In this document: positions 1 to 12,955 of the stretch, in pieces | How the letters are laid out: every line of letters starts with the position of its first letter | Numbering within the stretch: position 1 is the first letter of the stretch | DNA from: Embiotoca jacksoni | Lineage: Eukaryota; Chordata; Actinopteri; Embiotocidae | Direction of reading: 5' to 3' | DNA length: 64,000 nt | Assembly (NCBI GenBank): GCA_022577435.1 | Contig: JAKOON010000012.1 | Location: 18,204,585 to 18,268,584, forward strand | Program-made: the position numbers and the translations under genes | Notes under the pieces: generated by a model | The model's input: only the letters and a program-made list of their open reading frames with translations | Told to the model about the DNA's origin: nothing | The model's database searches: none

Positions 1-7
1 GAATCGA

Positions 8-9
<2 letters not shown>

Positions 10-80
<71 letters not shown>
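10..80. repeat. (CA)n microsatellite
   Basis: Uninterrupted CA dinucleotide run of about 71 bases at the left edge of the window. The poly-Val/Cys frame on the opposite strand is an artefact of this run and of its neighbour at 182-256. Confidence 0.97.
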
Positions 81-82
<2 letters not shown>

Positions 83-181
83 TATTCTATTTACACACAC
101 ACTCGTCCTTCTGTTTACTCTTTTCTGTTTGCATGCTTTCTGAGACAAACACATTGATTCAGTCCCTTCCTTCTCAGCTGA

Positions 182-254
<73 letters not shown>

Positions 255-256
255 CA
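182..256. repeat. compound (CT)n(CA)n microsatellite
   Basis: A CT run (182-199) passes directly into a CA run that ends with one CG interruption near 247. It is probably polymorphic in length. Confidence 0.97.
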
Positions 257-388
257 TATACATCATGTTTTGATACTGTTTGGCCTTGTCGCTCAGTGAA
301 ACTGAGCTAGAAGAGTGGCCTCTGTTGTACTGATGAGACAGTAATTAGCACTAACTCCTAAGGGAGTGCAGATAGACTTCACACAGCT

Positions 389-391
<3 letters not shown>

Positions 392-422
<31 letters not shown>
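392..422. repeat. (CT)n microsatellite
   Basis: Uninterrupted CT run of 31 bases, followed by a short imperfect CT-rich stretch to about 448. Confidence 0.95.
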
Positions 423-425
<3 letters not shown>

Positions 426-3277
426 CTCCTTGTGTGTCTCTCTCTCGTCCTCCACTGTCATTAACAGCAGCAGCAGGTCTCTGCTTCTCACTCATTCTCC
501 AATCTCATTATATCCCATCCAAAAACAAACAATCTGGCACATCCAGTTAACTTTGTCTGCCTTTGTTTAGGTTCGTGAAAACTTCCACGACACGCAGCTC
601 TGTAAAGAAAAGAGCCGACATAAAGGAGGACAAATCAATGCAAATAAAAAAGAATGCAGTCCATGAAGGTTTTTGTTGCTTGTTTGTTTTATTGGATATA
701 TGTTTAGAATAATACTAATGTGTCCTTGTGTGTTTTATCTTAATATGGAGTGCGATATGCAGGTGGTGTTTACACACAGCCCAGCCTGCTCTGCTGGTTT
801 TGGTGTGTTTGATGCCAGAAGGAGCACACGCAGTGATGGACGGCATTTCCATAGAGATTATGTGTTTTCATTAGCCAGTTAGACACTATGTCATGTGTGT
901 TGCTTCGGTTCACGAGGGGATGGGCACTTGGGTGAAATGGGCAGAAAGATTCTGTTCGCTTCAGCAGTTTTGCTGGAATGATTGAAAGTGTGTGTGAGGC
1001 AGCGCAGTGCCGGGAATCTTGTATTGCTGTTTCAGGACTTTTTCAGACTGGAGACAGATAGTGATTCGGGAGCCATTTTTCACTTTTGTAGGTTTTTGCT
1101 GGAATACCCAAGTATACTTTTTAAACCTTATGTTAAGATGTGTGTGTTAGTGCGAATTGAGTGCACTCTCTCACATATGTGGGTGTGAGAACATATGTAA
1201 GTGGATAGACCTGCTGCTGAGTGTTTTAGGATTACCTGTTCAGATTAGCCCAGTTAACTCATTTATAAATCTAAAACCCAAACCCGGGATCTGATCCGAC
1301 TTTTAATAGGCTTTGAGTTATTGCTGTAGGCAGATTTGATTTGACCTCACTCAGCCAGCCAAAACCGTTGATACATTTTACACAAGCAGTCTACTTCTAA
1401 AGCCTTGTACAGCAAAAGAGAATATGTTAGTTATTCTCCTCTGTAGCTGATGTTTCTTTTTGTGTCTTTTGAAGAACGGGAATGAAAACTACTACGTAGT
1501 TTGCCCCACCAAAACACTTGGGCGCTGCACCCAAGAGTTTTTTCTTCACAGTACCTAAATCAAATGAACAGGGAAAAAAACAAAAAACTGATTGCTAAAT
1601 ATGGAAGGATGACAAAATTGCAGCTCGAATCCATTCACTGTAAACCGTATTTACCAAGGTTTTCTTATTATTAATTCCATGGCACAGTGTTTCGTAAAAA
1701 GTAAATTTGTACTGATAATAGTACTAAACGATGTGTAATACGCATAGTAGAAATGCATTGTTTTTAAGTGTCATCTCAACCCACCGCTCACTGGGACCAC
1801 AAAGCACCTGCAGGAACTGAAAACCTGAGGTTGAGTAAAACACTAAATGGCTTTTGCAGAATAAGACGACCATAAAAAAAAACAAAAAAACAATCAAAAT
1901 CTGAGTTCATGAAAATGCTTGACATCATTCATTTATTCTGCGTTTTACAGTGTCTGTGTGTCTGTGGTCACAGCAGCGATGGTACCATTTGCTTGTAACA
2001 GGCGTCAGCCTGGTGGTGGTGAGCAGGGGACCTTGTTAGCATTCGGGGCTAACACCCAGTCAAATTCGCGCCCGCCGCATGTCTTTGTTTTCTTTGCTAT
2101 TCTGCTCTCTTTCCTCCAGCAATTTGTTCATCATTACACACCATTTAATTCAATGCAAAGGGGTCAAAGAGGGAGAATAAGGCTTTCCAAGCTTACTATG
2201 TAACTGTTGGCAGACTTGTTAGCTTCACTTCTGTTAGCATCACCAGCACAAGAAATTTCACACTGTTAATTCAAAAGATGATATTTTTACATGAAGTGGT
2301 GTCTCATAACTCCCCAAACAACGTTTTTACTTTGAATGAGGAGATCAGTAACAATGGTGCAACGTAACCAAAACACTATAAATGATAGCTTTTAGACTCC
2401 CTGGCTGTTTGTCTTGCTGTTTGTCAAGGCCACAAATGAAGACACCTTTTTTTTTTTTAGCTTCCTCAAGCAGTTAATTAGATTATTAGCTACATTTTGT
2501 GCACAACATTTGTGCTTTTATGTGTATTGATGCCAGAAGTCTGAAAAGAGCTCCACAGTTTAGTAACCTTGACTTCTCGTGACTGTTTTAGTTTTGAGCC
2601 TGGAGCTTGGAAACATGCAACGAGCTCTCATGTCTCTTAGAGACCCACTTAGATGTCAGAGCTAAACATGTGCCTGAACAAGTAAGCTCTGAAAATGTAA
2701 AATGGATTCTGAATTTAATGCAGACCGTGTAAAGAAGCAACTAAAGGATTGTGCACTGTGGACCACTTGTAAACAATCCAGGGGAATTAAAATGTTAATG
2801 GTAGTCAGTGTTTTCTAGAGGAGGTCAAATATAAATTATATTTGCTCCAACTTTTATTTTTCAGGTTGTTACTCACTGCTTCCAGCAAGGTCTGGACTCC
2901 TACGGCTCTCCTCCAGTATCCCACTGTTTAATCCCTCTCACAGTGCAGACAGCTCTGCACGAGGCGAGCAGAGTGGTGCAAATAAATTCACCCTTAACAA
3001 GAGTGTGATTAGCCTATTGATTCTTTCTCCCAACTTCCTCGCCGCTTCAAAAATGGTCCTGCACAATGACATTTCTGTGCCACGGCACATTGACACCAAC
3101 AACCTCGGTTGCAAATATGGTTTGATCCCCCTTTGTCCTTGAACGGTGAAGGTCATGCAGCATTTCTCATTGTGCTGTGCGTTCACATTAACATGGGCAC
3201 GTACTGTGGTTTTCATTCATATATGAACACTGAAATAATGGGTTCTGCTTCCCTGCTTTGTGTTTGCCCCCCTGCAG

Positions 3278-3474
3278 ACTGAAGAAGAAGTCTCAGTCCG
3301 TGGATATTGCCACTCAAGGTTACTCCCCGACACTGGTGCCAGCCTCGCCCCTCAACAGGGCTGCACCACCTGTTGCCAAGACAACCACTGTCCTCGCGGT
3401 GCAGGAAAACAACACCACCAACTCCCAGCGTCGCAGCCCTCGATGTGGCGAGCTGAAGAGAGGCTACACCATAG
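3278..3474 (+). CDS. oxr1: oxr1 internal coding exon, N-terminal LKKKSQSVDI segment
   Basis: Internal exon of oxidation resistance 1, a TLDc-family protein that protects cells, especially neurons, from oxidative stress. The acceptor CTGCAG ends at 3277 and the donor is GTAACA at 3475. The first base completes a codon begun in an upstream exon. Then 65 codons follow: they open LKKKSQSVDI, contain a Pro/Ala/Thr-rich and probably disordered middle and an ENNTTNSQRRSPR stretch, and end ELKRGYTI plus one base (phase 1). This matches the N-terminal exon of vertebrate OXR1 long isoforms as I recall them. Joined to the exon at 47391, the split codon gives Asp (TI-D-TGQKK), as expected for the family. 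No domain with known catalytic residues lies here; the segment is before LysM. The a/b paralogue is not resolved. The paralogue ncoa7 is less likely from the wording of the later exons. Confidence 0.93.
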
Positions 3475-4141
3475 GTAACAGACACAGGGACCGGGGCTCT
3501 GATCTGTGTGTTTGTGCAGCTGCTGGTTATGTACAAATTTGAACTGGAACATTTAATTTGACTTAGATGACTAAATATTCTGCTATCCAGCTCTTATTCC
3601 GTCAAAACGTGGCTTGTTATTATTCTGTGTTGTTGTATGTGGGTGTGCAGACATTTGGAGTTCATGCACTCGCTGAACTGTTGACACAAAGTTTTGACAC
3701 AGCCAGACTTTACTGTGTCACATCCACGGCTGGCTCTCCCCGTCCTCAACTCCTAATTCATTTCCTGCCTACAAATTCTAATTACGTGGCTGTGATGACA
3801 TTTACTCCTGGGATGAATCCTATTTTGGGATGTGGCGGTGATGGGTAACTGTCTGCTGCGGGTCTATTTCCATGTCGGTGGGTTGGTCGCTGCTGTGAGA
3901 GTTAAGTACACTTTTGGGAGCAGCCTCCTCAGAGATGATGAAATGAGTTTGAGCTCAACTAATTCCACACTGATGAATGCAAATGCATCTCTGTTCACTT
4001 CATTGATGTGATTCAGTTAGCAAGTTGCTTGGGTGAAGGTTAGGAAGAGGATGCGAGTAGGCAAAGGTAGTTAATGCTGCTGAAGGTGGTCTGCAGGAGC
4101 TTAAGTGTTTATTTCTATACTCTAATTTCTAGATTTATATA

Positions 4142-4146
<5 letters not shown>

Positions 4147-4192
<46 letters not shown>
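4147..4192. repeat. (AT)n(AG)n microsatellite
   Basis: Uninterrupted AT run (4147-4180) followed by an AG run (4181-4192). Confidence 0.95.
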
Positions 4193-5706
4193 GTTTTATT
4201 TATTTGTTTTGAATTCAATAATATATTTTCATTAAATCTTTTGGTAGGACTTGAACATTCATTTCATTCAGTTGGGTAAATTCTGCCTGACTTTGATTTC
4301 TGTTAACAAACGACTCAATTCAATTCTAATCTTCAGACTACAAAAAAGAAGAGTCTGTGGAGAGTTTTAACTCTCAAACAATGCATGCTCGGAGGCCTGT
4401 TAGAGTGCTACTTCTGTCTCTTGAAAAATGTAATTCAAGTGGGGTATTGGCATGTTTGGGTTTTGCCAAACATGTAAATGACCAAGTTTTCATTCCTAAC
4501 ATGGTTTCCCTGCATGTCCTTGCGCGCGCAGCCTGGTTAGTCATGTAAATCAGCGAAGCAGCTTCAAACTCTGCAGCAGTGGGAGAGGGCAGGGTCGGGG
4601 CTGGTTTGCAGGAAGACCTTGTCACGCTGGGATCGCAGTGCGTCACTGCTTAGGCAGGACTGGGTGAAGGTGTGTCATTCCCCTCGTGTGTCTGCTGGTG
4701 TCACACGCTAATGGGCTCTGTACAGAACCATCAGGCATCGACTGCGGCCCTGCAAGCCAGCCATCGAGCGGAGAGTGCATTGATCTGCGGCCGTCCGTAT
4801 CTGCTCAGTCGGCGATAATCAATGAAGGAAATTGTGGGATGAAAGCTTGGCAGGACAGGTGGGCTGACTGTTGATATTTCAGCCACTCTTATCGTCCATT
4901 ACCCACTCAATGGCAACTCTGGTCTCTTTTTGAAAGCGGGGGGTCGGAAGTCACAGTCATTCGGCCATCAAATGAAACGCGACTGAGACTTAATGTGCTT
5001 TTAAGGCTTTTAACTGCAACGTAACCATTTGTACGAGCCTCGAAAGCATGAGTCAGTTAATCGTTTGCTACAGCAGACCTTGGCCTAGATGAAACAATCA
5101 GAGGAAGGCCTGAGTTTTCATCGTTTAAATACTCCACCATTCACTCATTTACATTGTTTTATAGCATAAGACATTGATGAGTGACTCCAGTATCTCTCGG
5201 TCCTGTGTAGATGGGATGCCGTGATTGCAGCCCTGTGGCTTTTTCATAGAGTCAGACCCAGACCAGGCTGCTCCTGCAAGGCTGATCATGCTAATTTATT
5301 CTAATGGTCCAGTAATAATGTGGCAGGCGTCTTGCTGTGCTTGTCTGCCAGGCTTCAGACAGACCTGTCATTGGAGGCACATAGCACATTCACAAAAGAC
5401 ATTTTAATAACCTGACCAATGAGCCTCCCACCAGGGCGACACCACCTCGGAGGAGAAGCAGTGATTGATGTGTTGATGGGGTTCTTCCATTAAATGTGCT
5501 GCGGTCATTGCAGCGTCCTTTAACCCAGAGCGAAGAGTAGCAGCGTCTAAATGTGTTGACGTTGATGAGGGTCAGTCATTACTTGGGCTGTTGTCAGCAG
5601 AGCAACGAGGAGAGAGGACAAGGGCGACTTGTGCAGTACACTGACAGAGGGAAGCTGTTTGTCCCATCTCGTGGTGATTAGAGGGTGATGTGCTCTAGAA
5701 GAATGT

Positions 5707-6040
5707 TTGGGACAAAAGACAGGACAGGAGAGGATGAAAATTATGAAAAGTAGACAAAGGAAAAATGGAAGTGGAAGGCATATTAAAGAAGAGGGAAGGA
5801 AGGGAAAGCTCAGAAAAGGAAAGGGGAGCGGATGTGTGGAAGAGTGTAAAGGAACAAAGGGGAAATGTAAAGAAAAGGTAGAGAGATGGAAAAGTGAGGA
5901 AGTGAAGGCAAAAGAAAGGAGACAAGAAATGAGAGGAAAGGAAAGAACAGATATTAGGAAAGGACAGGAAATGAAAGATGAAGGAATGGAGGTTTGGAGA
6001 GAAAAGGACAGGGGAGAAGGAAAAGAAAGGAAAGATTCCT
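5707..6040. repeat. purine-rich (GGAAA/GAAGG) low-complexity tract
   Basis: About 330 bases that are overwhelmingly A and G on the + strand, built of degenerate GGAAA, GAAGG and GGACA words. It is consistent with a decayed purine repeat. Both strands are open by composition alone, which explains the long Lys/Glu/Arg-rich and Ser/Phe/Leu-rich frames. Confidence 0.85.
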
Positions 6041-6702
6041 GAGAGGATACGACACTTGACACCACTCTCCCCAGACTCCCGGCGTCTCTGTCTGACGGCC
6101 TCCCAGTCCCACCACCACGTCTGACCTTTACATCATTATAAGCAGCCTTTAGCCCGCTCTGTGCAGCTCGCTGCGCTCTGCTCAGTAACAGAAGATGAAG
6201 CGAGAGGCTCCACAGCTGTAGACTCATTAAGTATGTCGAACTGTGGTCCTGCCTGCGAGTGCATGTGAAAACTGTTTCATCACACTGGGCTCTTATTGCT
6301 GTACAAGTACTCTCCTCTGTCTTTATTTTCCAGGGCTGACGCTGTGCAGCACACTTGGGTCTGGTTCTGTGGGCTTTTGTGCACTCTGTAAAGTTGACTA
6401 TGGCCACAGATCGGAACTGTGTTAGGTGTTGCACTCGCAGGCAGAACACTTGCCACCGTCCCTCCTGCAGACATCTTTGTATGGGTGCAAAGGGAGAGCC
6501 TTCACAGCATGTCACTGCAGCTAATGGCTTCTAAGACGACAGCTGCAGCCCTCCTCACCGCCCGCCGTCCTGTTTTTCTTTTCCTGCTCTTTCCACCATC
6601 ATGTTCTCCTCTTCTCCCTCACCCACCACCACATCTCTCACTCTCTCCATCCTCACACTCTCTACCTTGTTATCCTCTAATGTATTTCCTGTGTGTCTGA
6701 CC

Positions 6703-6726
6703 GGGGGGGGGGGGGGGGGGGGGGGG
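6703..6726. repeat. poly-G run, 24 bases
   Basis: Uninterrupted G run on the + strand directly after a CC. It could form a G-quadruplex, and the exact length is prone to sequencing error. Confidence 0.95.
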
Positions 6727-9700
6727 TATAGGTAGGAAGGTAATCTGTCTTAAGGACAGACGGACAGCACCAACAGATTGCTACAAACTGTGGCACCAAG
6801 CTTGTCTGCAGTCGTGAGGAGAGACATTTTATCATGTTAAGCTGTTGTCTGAGTTGTTTCCACACTCGCAGAGACGGAAAAACTCCTACTTATGGTTAGA
6901 CACAAAGATTAACGCAATAGTAAACAAAACAGATGTTTACAGGAGGGGGCAAATATACCTGGAACATTCTTCTATCAAGATATTATGGATTCAAAGTCAA
7001 ATTTTAAGATATGATCATTTGTAGGTTGTTAAATTCTAAACTAGTAAAACCTTGAGTGTGTGATATTAAGATTTTATGAAAGGTGCAGTATCAGACTTGT
7101 GTACTGGCAAACCAATCAGTCCAACCCTGTTCTGAAGTCTCATCAGGATCCATCATAAATAATTTCCTTTTAACAAGACCAGTTGTGTGAGTGTGAAATT
7201 ATTCAAGTGCTGCCGTGCCTTGCTACCTCAGTGAATGTGCGTGGCTGGCAGGCAGCACCAGAGGCCCGACTCTGCTAACACAGCATTGTATCTACAGCAG
7301 CTGACACAGGAAATGCTAATAAACAAGTCAAAAGCACACGTGTTGGCGTGCCCTAACGCCCAGCGAGCGGCGGACCCTGCCACCGCCGCCTTCTGACTGA
7401 TTATTCCCCTGTTAGTTATTCATTGGATTTTCAATGCAGGGTCGAAGAGGGGAGGAACCGATGCAGAAGGAGGGGGAGCAATACGCTAACACGCTGCAGG
7501 CTGCCACCAAACCTTGATGCTTGATGTGCAGTTTCGTGAAAGGGAGCGGCCGGATTTCCATTAGCAGCTATTCAATAGATCGAAGGAAGTGTCAGGTTGG
7601 GGTGTTAAGTCGCAGCCCTGTCGCTCCATTACTTCTGATACCTGTGTTTTTGTTTATGCGTTGAATCGCAGCTGCAGCACTTGTCCTTGAAAGCTGTACT
7701 TTCCGGTCCCCAGCAGCAACATGATGTGGCAGGAGGAGCTAATCACTACGGTGGTTGACAGTTATAGCCAGCGCCGTGGGCTGTACACACGTGTTGCGCT
7801 CTCACTCTGTTTGATGTAATTGTCTCAGGTGGCACATCTCTGGTGTTTACACATCCGGATTGTAGCCAGGGGTGGCAATTACATGCAAGCCTCTGTGAGA
7901 CATCCCTTTGCGTTTTCTCTATGGAAATGGGACAGATTACCTGTCTGTGGCCGTTTTCGAGAAGATGGAAATGGCGTCGTACGGTATTCTCTGCTTGCTC
8001 GTTTAGCTTGATGGTGGAAGATGCTGGGATCTCACGTGACTGTCACGCTTTGTTCTGAAGACTCAGATGTCCTTCATTATCGCCTTGAGTTTTCACCGCT
8101 GAGGGCATCACCGCATGATTAAGAATTCAAAGGTCATGACTCTGTAATGGGGCATATTTCCCACCCATGGCCACCTGTTTGACAGATGCATGTGACCCCT
8201 TTTCTACCCCACTGTTATGTCAATGTTTGGATCTGAGGACCTGCTGAATGAGTCCCGTTACACAGTATAACGAGCAGCTACTGTCATGGTCACAGTCCTC
8301 GTAAATTTAGCTGTACTTTTCTCTTGAGTTCAGGTTTATCCCACCATTTTGGAGTCCACATCCTCATGCAGGCATGCTGTGTCCCCCATTGTGCAGTTTC
8401 TTTTGTTTCATAGGAACCCATGAAACGAGCCAGTATTCATGAGGACTAGATCCTAAGCATCCGGGCATATTATAATGCATTATGATGGAGCAGCTGAAAT
8501 GAAGCCAATCAAAACCTTTTCTTCACTCCACTGTGCTGTGTGTTGTCCACCTCAGCCTGCTAGTGTTGCTGCTGCTCCCATTAATGGCAGCCGGCTCTAC
8601 AAGGAAGCATTCGGTCTAAGCTGCATATTTGACCAAATACCAGTATGTGTCCTTGATCTTAATCATTAGGAAAGATCAGAGAACAAATTGTTCAAGAAAA
8701 AGCTTCTCATCTCTCTGCAACGATGAACCACAAGTGGACTGAGTGTTTCTGTAGTCCCAGCCACTCCACCAGAGTGAGACATCTTCTTTCTTTCTGGGTC
8801 AGAGGTTCCCGAACTTTTCTGTATGTATCAAACCAAATTCCCCAAGCAGCTCTTCCTATTTTAGATACCAACATTTTGTTGCAGATTAAAATCCATTGGT
8901 TTAACCATTCTATAACCCCAGAAGGGCTGAATAACAACAATACAAGACTTCTGTTGCCTCCAGGGCATTGCTCACATCTTTGATTTGTTCAGCTACTGAA
9001 AGTGAAACGAAACAGCTTCTCTGATTCTACACAAATAACACGTGACTTTAGACTTATTGATTTTGGTGAAATGTCACTTTGTTGTCATCATCTGTTTAAT
9101 GCGGATGGATGTCGGAGGCTATGATGTTAACTTCGGTTGATTTTCTTTTTCTGTAAAGATTTGTGGTTGGAAATGCTAATTTTGTAAAGTGGAACTGAAA
9201 CATTCAGACAGTTTTCTGTTGAACTTTATAAGTAGTATTAAAGGTCTGGAAAGAAAGTTTGGCAAACATTGTTTCAGTAGAAATGTACCTCTGCCTTTAT
9301 CCTTTACAACATGAGTCTTCACATTTAAACCAGACAAATGGAAAAGTCCTTTTCACTCACTGCCGTGCTCTTATTACAGACCATGAGGGATGCAGACTTT
9401 AAGGACAAAGGAGGACACTTCTCTGTTTTTAAATCCACCTACAAGTACGAGTGGCCGCCATGTTGTATCAAACATTTACATGCTCTTCCCCGAGTGAATG
9501 AGCGAGAATGGCGAATGAGGTGAACGTCTGTGAGAGAGAATAACTGTAAAAGTAAGAGAGGCAGAGTAAGAGCTATCCGTCACGCTCCGTCACGGCAGCA
9601 CCCACAGCTATGCCACGGTGCCTTTGCCAGCAGCGCTGCTTGTGTGCGCTGAGATAAGCCGGAGCCTTCTTGCCTTGGCGGTATAGGCTGGTCACGTAGC

Positions 9701-10930
9701 ACTGGGAGGCAGCTTAGCCCCACCACAAATCCAATGGAGGGTCTTTCTCTCACCCGCTCTTTCCTTCGCTTCCTCCCACGCAGCCTTGTTTCCTCACTGT
9801 CTGTCTTCCCATCTGTGTCGACGGTCACTGGCGTTTCCTCTCCTCTGCGTCTCCATCACTGTTTGACACGTGTTCACTCCAGAGATCTACCCTTCCTAGC
9901 AACCACTGAATGAGCAGCCGCATGCAGGAGGTGGTGACAGTGCAGGTCATCCAGATGTTTGGGGAGATTCGACTAGAATGGGAAGGAAAAAAAAAGGTCA
10001 GCTGTTTGTAGCAAGTAGAGCATAACGATTTTTCTTTTGCCATTTCTGGCTCAGATTTGTGGATTTGCTTCCTTTCTTTTGCATATATTATCATAAATTG
10101 ATTATTTTCAGGTTTTGAAGTTCTGGCCGGGCAAAACAAATATTTACACTCAATAGTATAAAGCTGAATATCTCATGGAAGATATAACTAACAAAACCTG
10201 ATATCACACCAGATCATGTAATGCACCCGTCAGTCCAGTAGAGGATGACGTGTCAGTGTCACATTTTGCCTTGTCGAGGCATGACAAGAACACGCATGTG
10301 GTTTAGGCCCCAAAAACTATGTGGTTAGGTTTTGGAAAAGATCCTGGTTTTGGTTAAATGTGAGGCGGGGGCAATTTGGTTAAGTTTAGGCAAGGCAAGT
10401 TTATTTGTATAGCACATTTCAACAACAAGGCAATTCAAAGTGCTTCACATAAAACCATTAAAAGCATCAAAACATCAGGCAAAGGAAAAGCAAATTTTAA
10501 AACAATTAAAAACATTGATCGAAACATTAAAAACAGTCATTAAAACATTAAACAAGCTAAAAATAGAATAAAAGTTGCAGAGCAGCTTAAGAAATAAAAT
10601 ACAGTAACAAAATGCAGAAATGCAGGAAATTGATCAACATCCTTGAATCTGGTTCAATTAAAGGCAGGAAACAGAAAAGTCTTCAATCTTGATTTGAAGC
10701 AGCTCAGAGTCTCAGCAGACCTGCAGCTTTCTGGGAGTTTGTTCCAGATATGTGGAGCAGAACAACTGAACGCTGCTTCTCCATGTTTAGTTCTGACTCT
10801 GGGGACAGAAAGGAGACTCGTCCCAGACGACCTGAGGGGTCGGGATGGTTCATAAGGTTGCAGCAGATCACAAATGTATTTTGGCCCTAAACCATTCAGT
10901 GCTTTATGAACCAGAAGCAGGATTTTAAAG

Positions 10931-11299
10931 TCAATTCTTTGTTTGTAAAGACTTCAGAACTGGAGTGATGTGATCCACTTTCTTGGTCTCAGTGAGGACT
11001 CGAGCTGCAACGTTCTGAATCAGCTGCAGCGTTCTGAGTGACTTTTTAGAGAGACCTGTGAACACACCGTTACAGTAGTCGAGTCTACTGAAGATGAATG
11101 CATGGACAAGTTTTTCCAAATCCTGTTGAGACATAAATCCTCTAATCCTTGATATATTCTTCAGGTGATAGTAGGCTGATTTTGTAATTGTCTTGATATG
11201 GCTGTTCAGATCGAGGTCTGACTCCATGACAACACCTAGATTTCTGGCTCGGTTTGTGGTTTGTAACATCAGTGATTGAAGCTGAGCGCTGACTTTCAA
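10931..11299 (-). pseudogene. C-terminal fragment of the LINE ORF2
   Basis: This frame continues the LINE protein after the frameshift and holds NLGVVMESDLDLNSHI, FSRLDYCNGVFTGL and AARVLTETKK, the usual post-polymerase thumb region. It ends LKSLQTKN, where relatives have a short LKSLHWLPV-type stretch. About 20 bases appear deleted there, throwing the rest (KALNGLGPKYICDLL..., down to about 10670) into another frame. Confidence 0.8.
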
Positions 11300-11336
11300 T
11301 CGTTCTTCCTCGGCCCCAAATATAATTACTTCTGTT

Positions 11337-12800
11337 TTATTTGTTTAACTGAAGAAAATTTTGGCACATCCAGTTGTTGATTTGTTCAATGCATTTACCC
11401 AACCCTTGTATGGGATTATAGTCCCCTGGCAACATAGTTATGTAGATTTGTGTGTCGTCTGCATAATTATGATAACACACTTTGTTTCTTTCCATAATCT
11501 GAGCCAGTGGAAACATGTAGATGTTGAATAGAAGAGGCCCCAGAATTGAACCTTGGGGAACACCACATGTCATTTTAGTCCGCTCTAATGTGTAATTAGC
11601 TACAGACACAAAACATTCTCGGTCCTTCAAGTAGGATTCAAACCAGTTTAGTTCTGTGCCAGAGAGTCCAACCCAGATTTTTAGTCTGTCTAGTAGTATG
11701 TCGAGGTCAACCGTATCGAATGCAGCACTGAGATCCAGTAATACTAAGACTGAAATTCTGCCACCGTCTGTGTTTAAGTGGATGTCGTTGAAAACCTTAA
11801 CAAGAGCAGTTTCAGTACTGTGGTGCTGTCGAAAGCCTGACTGGAAGACATCAAAACACTTATTTACGACCAAGAAGTTGTTCAGCTGTTGAAAACCCGC
11901 CTTTTCAATTATTTTACTTAAAAATGGAAGGTTTGATATTGGCCTGTAATTTTTCATTGTTGCGGAGTCTAAATTAGCCTTTTTTAGGAGTGGTTTGATA
12001 ACTGCAGTTTTTAGGGCCTGAGGAAAGACACCTGAGAGAAGGGATGCGTTTACAATTTGTAGAAGATCAGTGGTCATGCAGTTTGAAATATTTTTGAAAA
12101 AGGCTGTTGATATAATATCCAAGCTGCAGGAGGAGGACTTCAGATGTTGTATATTGTCTTCCAGACTTCCATGGTTGATTGAATGAAATTGCGTCATGCT
12201 ATTTGAATGGATATTATTTGGAGACGGGGACAACACATATCCTGCGGCTGGTGTGGAGGCACTTACTGCTTGTCTAATTTTCTGTATTTTGTCAGTAAAA
12301 AAGGAGGCAAATTGATTGCATGCCCAAGTGGATTGGAGCTCAGCAGCTACTGACACTGGAGGGTTCGTTAGCCTGTCGACGGTAGCAAATAAGGTGCGTG
12401 TATTGTTATTGTTTTTGGTTATGATGTTAGAGAAGAAGGCCTGCCTTGCATTTCTCAGTTCCAAATTATAATTGCGAAGTCTTTCTTTATAGATGTCACA
12501 GTGAACCTGGAGATTTGTTTTTCGCCACCTGCGCTCAGCTTTTCGACACTCTCTTTTCTCTATTCTGACCAGCGTGGCATTTCTCCAAGGAGACTTTTGC
12601 TTACCAGCAACAACCTTCACTTTAGTGGGTGCAATAGCATCAATAACATTTTTTACTTTAGAATTGAAGCTATCTGCAAGCACATTGACTGAGATGCCAG
12701 AGAGGGCTGGTGTGGAGGAGAACCTCTGAGTAAATAGTTCACTGATGTTTTCAGAGATGTAACGCTTTGCCACAACCTCGGTTTGGACATTTGTGTGCAA
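11337..12800 (-). pseudogene. reverse transcriptase remnant of the L2-type LINE
   Basis: This is the longest real protein-coding relic in the window, with 487 uninterrupted codons. The N-terminal 200 residues are the linker between endonuclease and reverse transcriptase, including KSPWRNATLVR and RKAERRWRK words common in fish LINEs. Residues of about 280 to 450 are the polymerase core with catalytic Asp in FDTVD and YADD. The frame ends at a stop after QLNK, where intact relatives continue without a break. It lacks a complete endonuclease and is cut from its C-terminus, so it is not expected to be active. It lies antisense to oxr1 in an intron. Confidence 0.85.
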
Positions 12801-12955
12801 GGAGATTGAACTCTCAAAGAAAATATATAGGAGTCAGAATTTGACAGCATTTCATCCAATCCAGATCCAACTATACTGCATGCCGGATTATTTAGGAACG
12901 CCATGAAATCTTCAAATAAGATATTTTGTAACATTGCTCAACCAATTGTTCTTCC

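Larger units (their letters stand above)
1..3277 (+). other. intron or 5' flank upstream of the first recognised oxr1 exon
   Basis: No coding exon is recognised here. The stretch holds CA and CT microsatellites in its first 425 bases and otherwise unique-looking AT-leaning sequence. The exon at 3278 opens in mid-codon behind a good acceptor (pyrimidine-rich, then CTGCAG). At least one coding exon must therefore lie upstream, either here unrecognised or before the window. Short frames in this stretch have no recognisable protein similarity. Confidence 0.6.
3475..10260 (+). other. oxr1 intron, first part
   Basis: No gene is supported. The stretch contains an AT/AG microsatellite (4147-4192), a purine-rich low-complexity tract (5707-6040) and a run of 24 G (6703-6726). 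Most of the remainder looks unique. The 322-codon frame on the minus strand at 5547-6515 reads Ser/Phe/Leu-rich only because it crosses the complement of the purine tract, so I do not call it a gene. Confidence 0.7.
10389..12955 (-). mobile_element. 5'-truncated, frame-broken L2-type LINE (non-LTR retrotransposon)
   Basis: Minus-strand LINE, truncated before or within the C-terminal end of its endonuclease. The main frame (12800 down to 11337, 487 codons) carries reverse transcriptase motifs: NYRPISNLP (about residue 284), GFRQHHSTETAL, SAAFDTVD with the catalytic Asp near 362, GVPQGSILGP (about 413) and the YADD box (446, bases 11463-11465). A stop and frameshift at about 11330 interrupt it. 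The C-terminal part continues at 11299-10931 with the typical NLGVVMES and SRLDYCNG stretches, then after another shift to about 10670. The 3' UTR (to 10389) has the common fish LINE end that reads, on the + strand, GCAAGTTTATTTGTATAGCA. Bases 12955 to about 12800 are in a shifted frame. The L2/CR1-group assignment comes from YADD and domain wording; the exact family and the 5' edge are unsure. Confidence 0.88.

Noticed and set aside
8..253. Poly-Val/Cys frame over CA/CT repeats
   Set aside because: Microsatellite artefact. The same holds for frames at 13507-13875, 18244-18462, 24197-24533, 38434-38780, 47592-48068 and 49130-49543.
3213..3552. Minus-strand frames opposite the first oxr1 exon
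   Set aside because: They are shadows of the real exon on the + strand, with no independent similarity.
5547..6515. 322-codon minus-strand frame
   Set aside because: It crosses the complement of a purine-rich low-complexity tract. The Ser/Phe/Leu-rich product is compositional, with no recognisable domain and no matching splice context.
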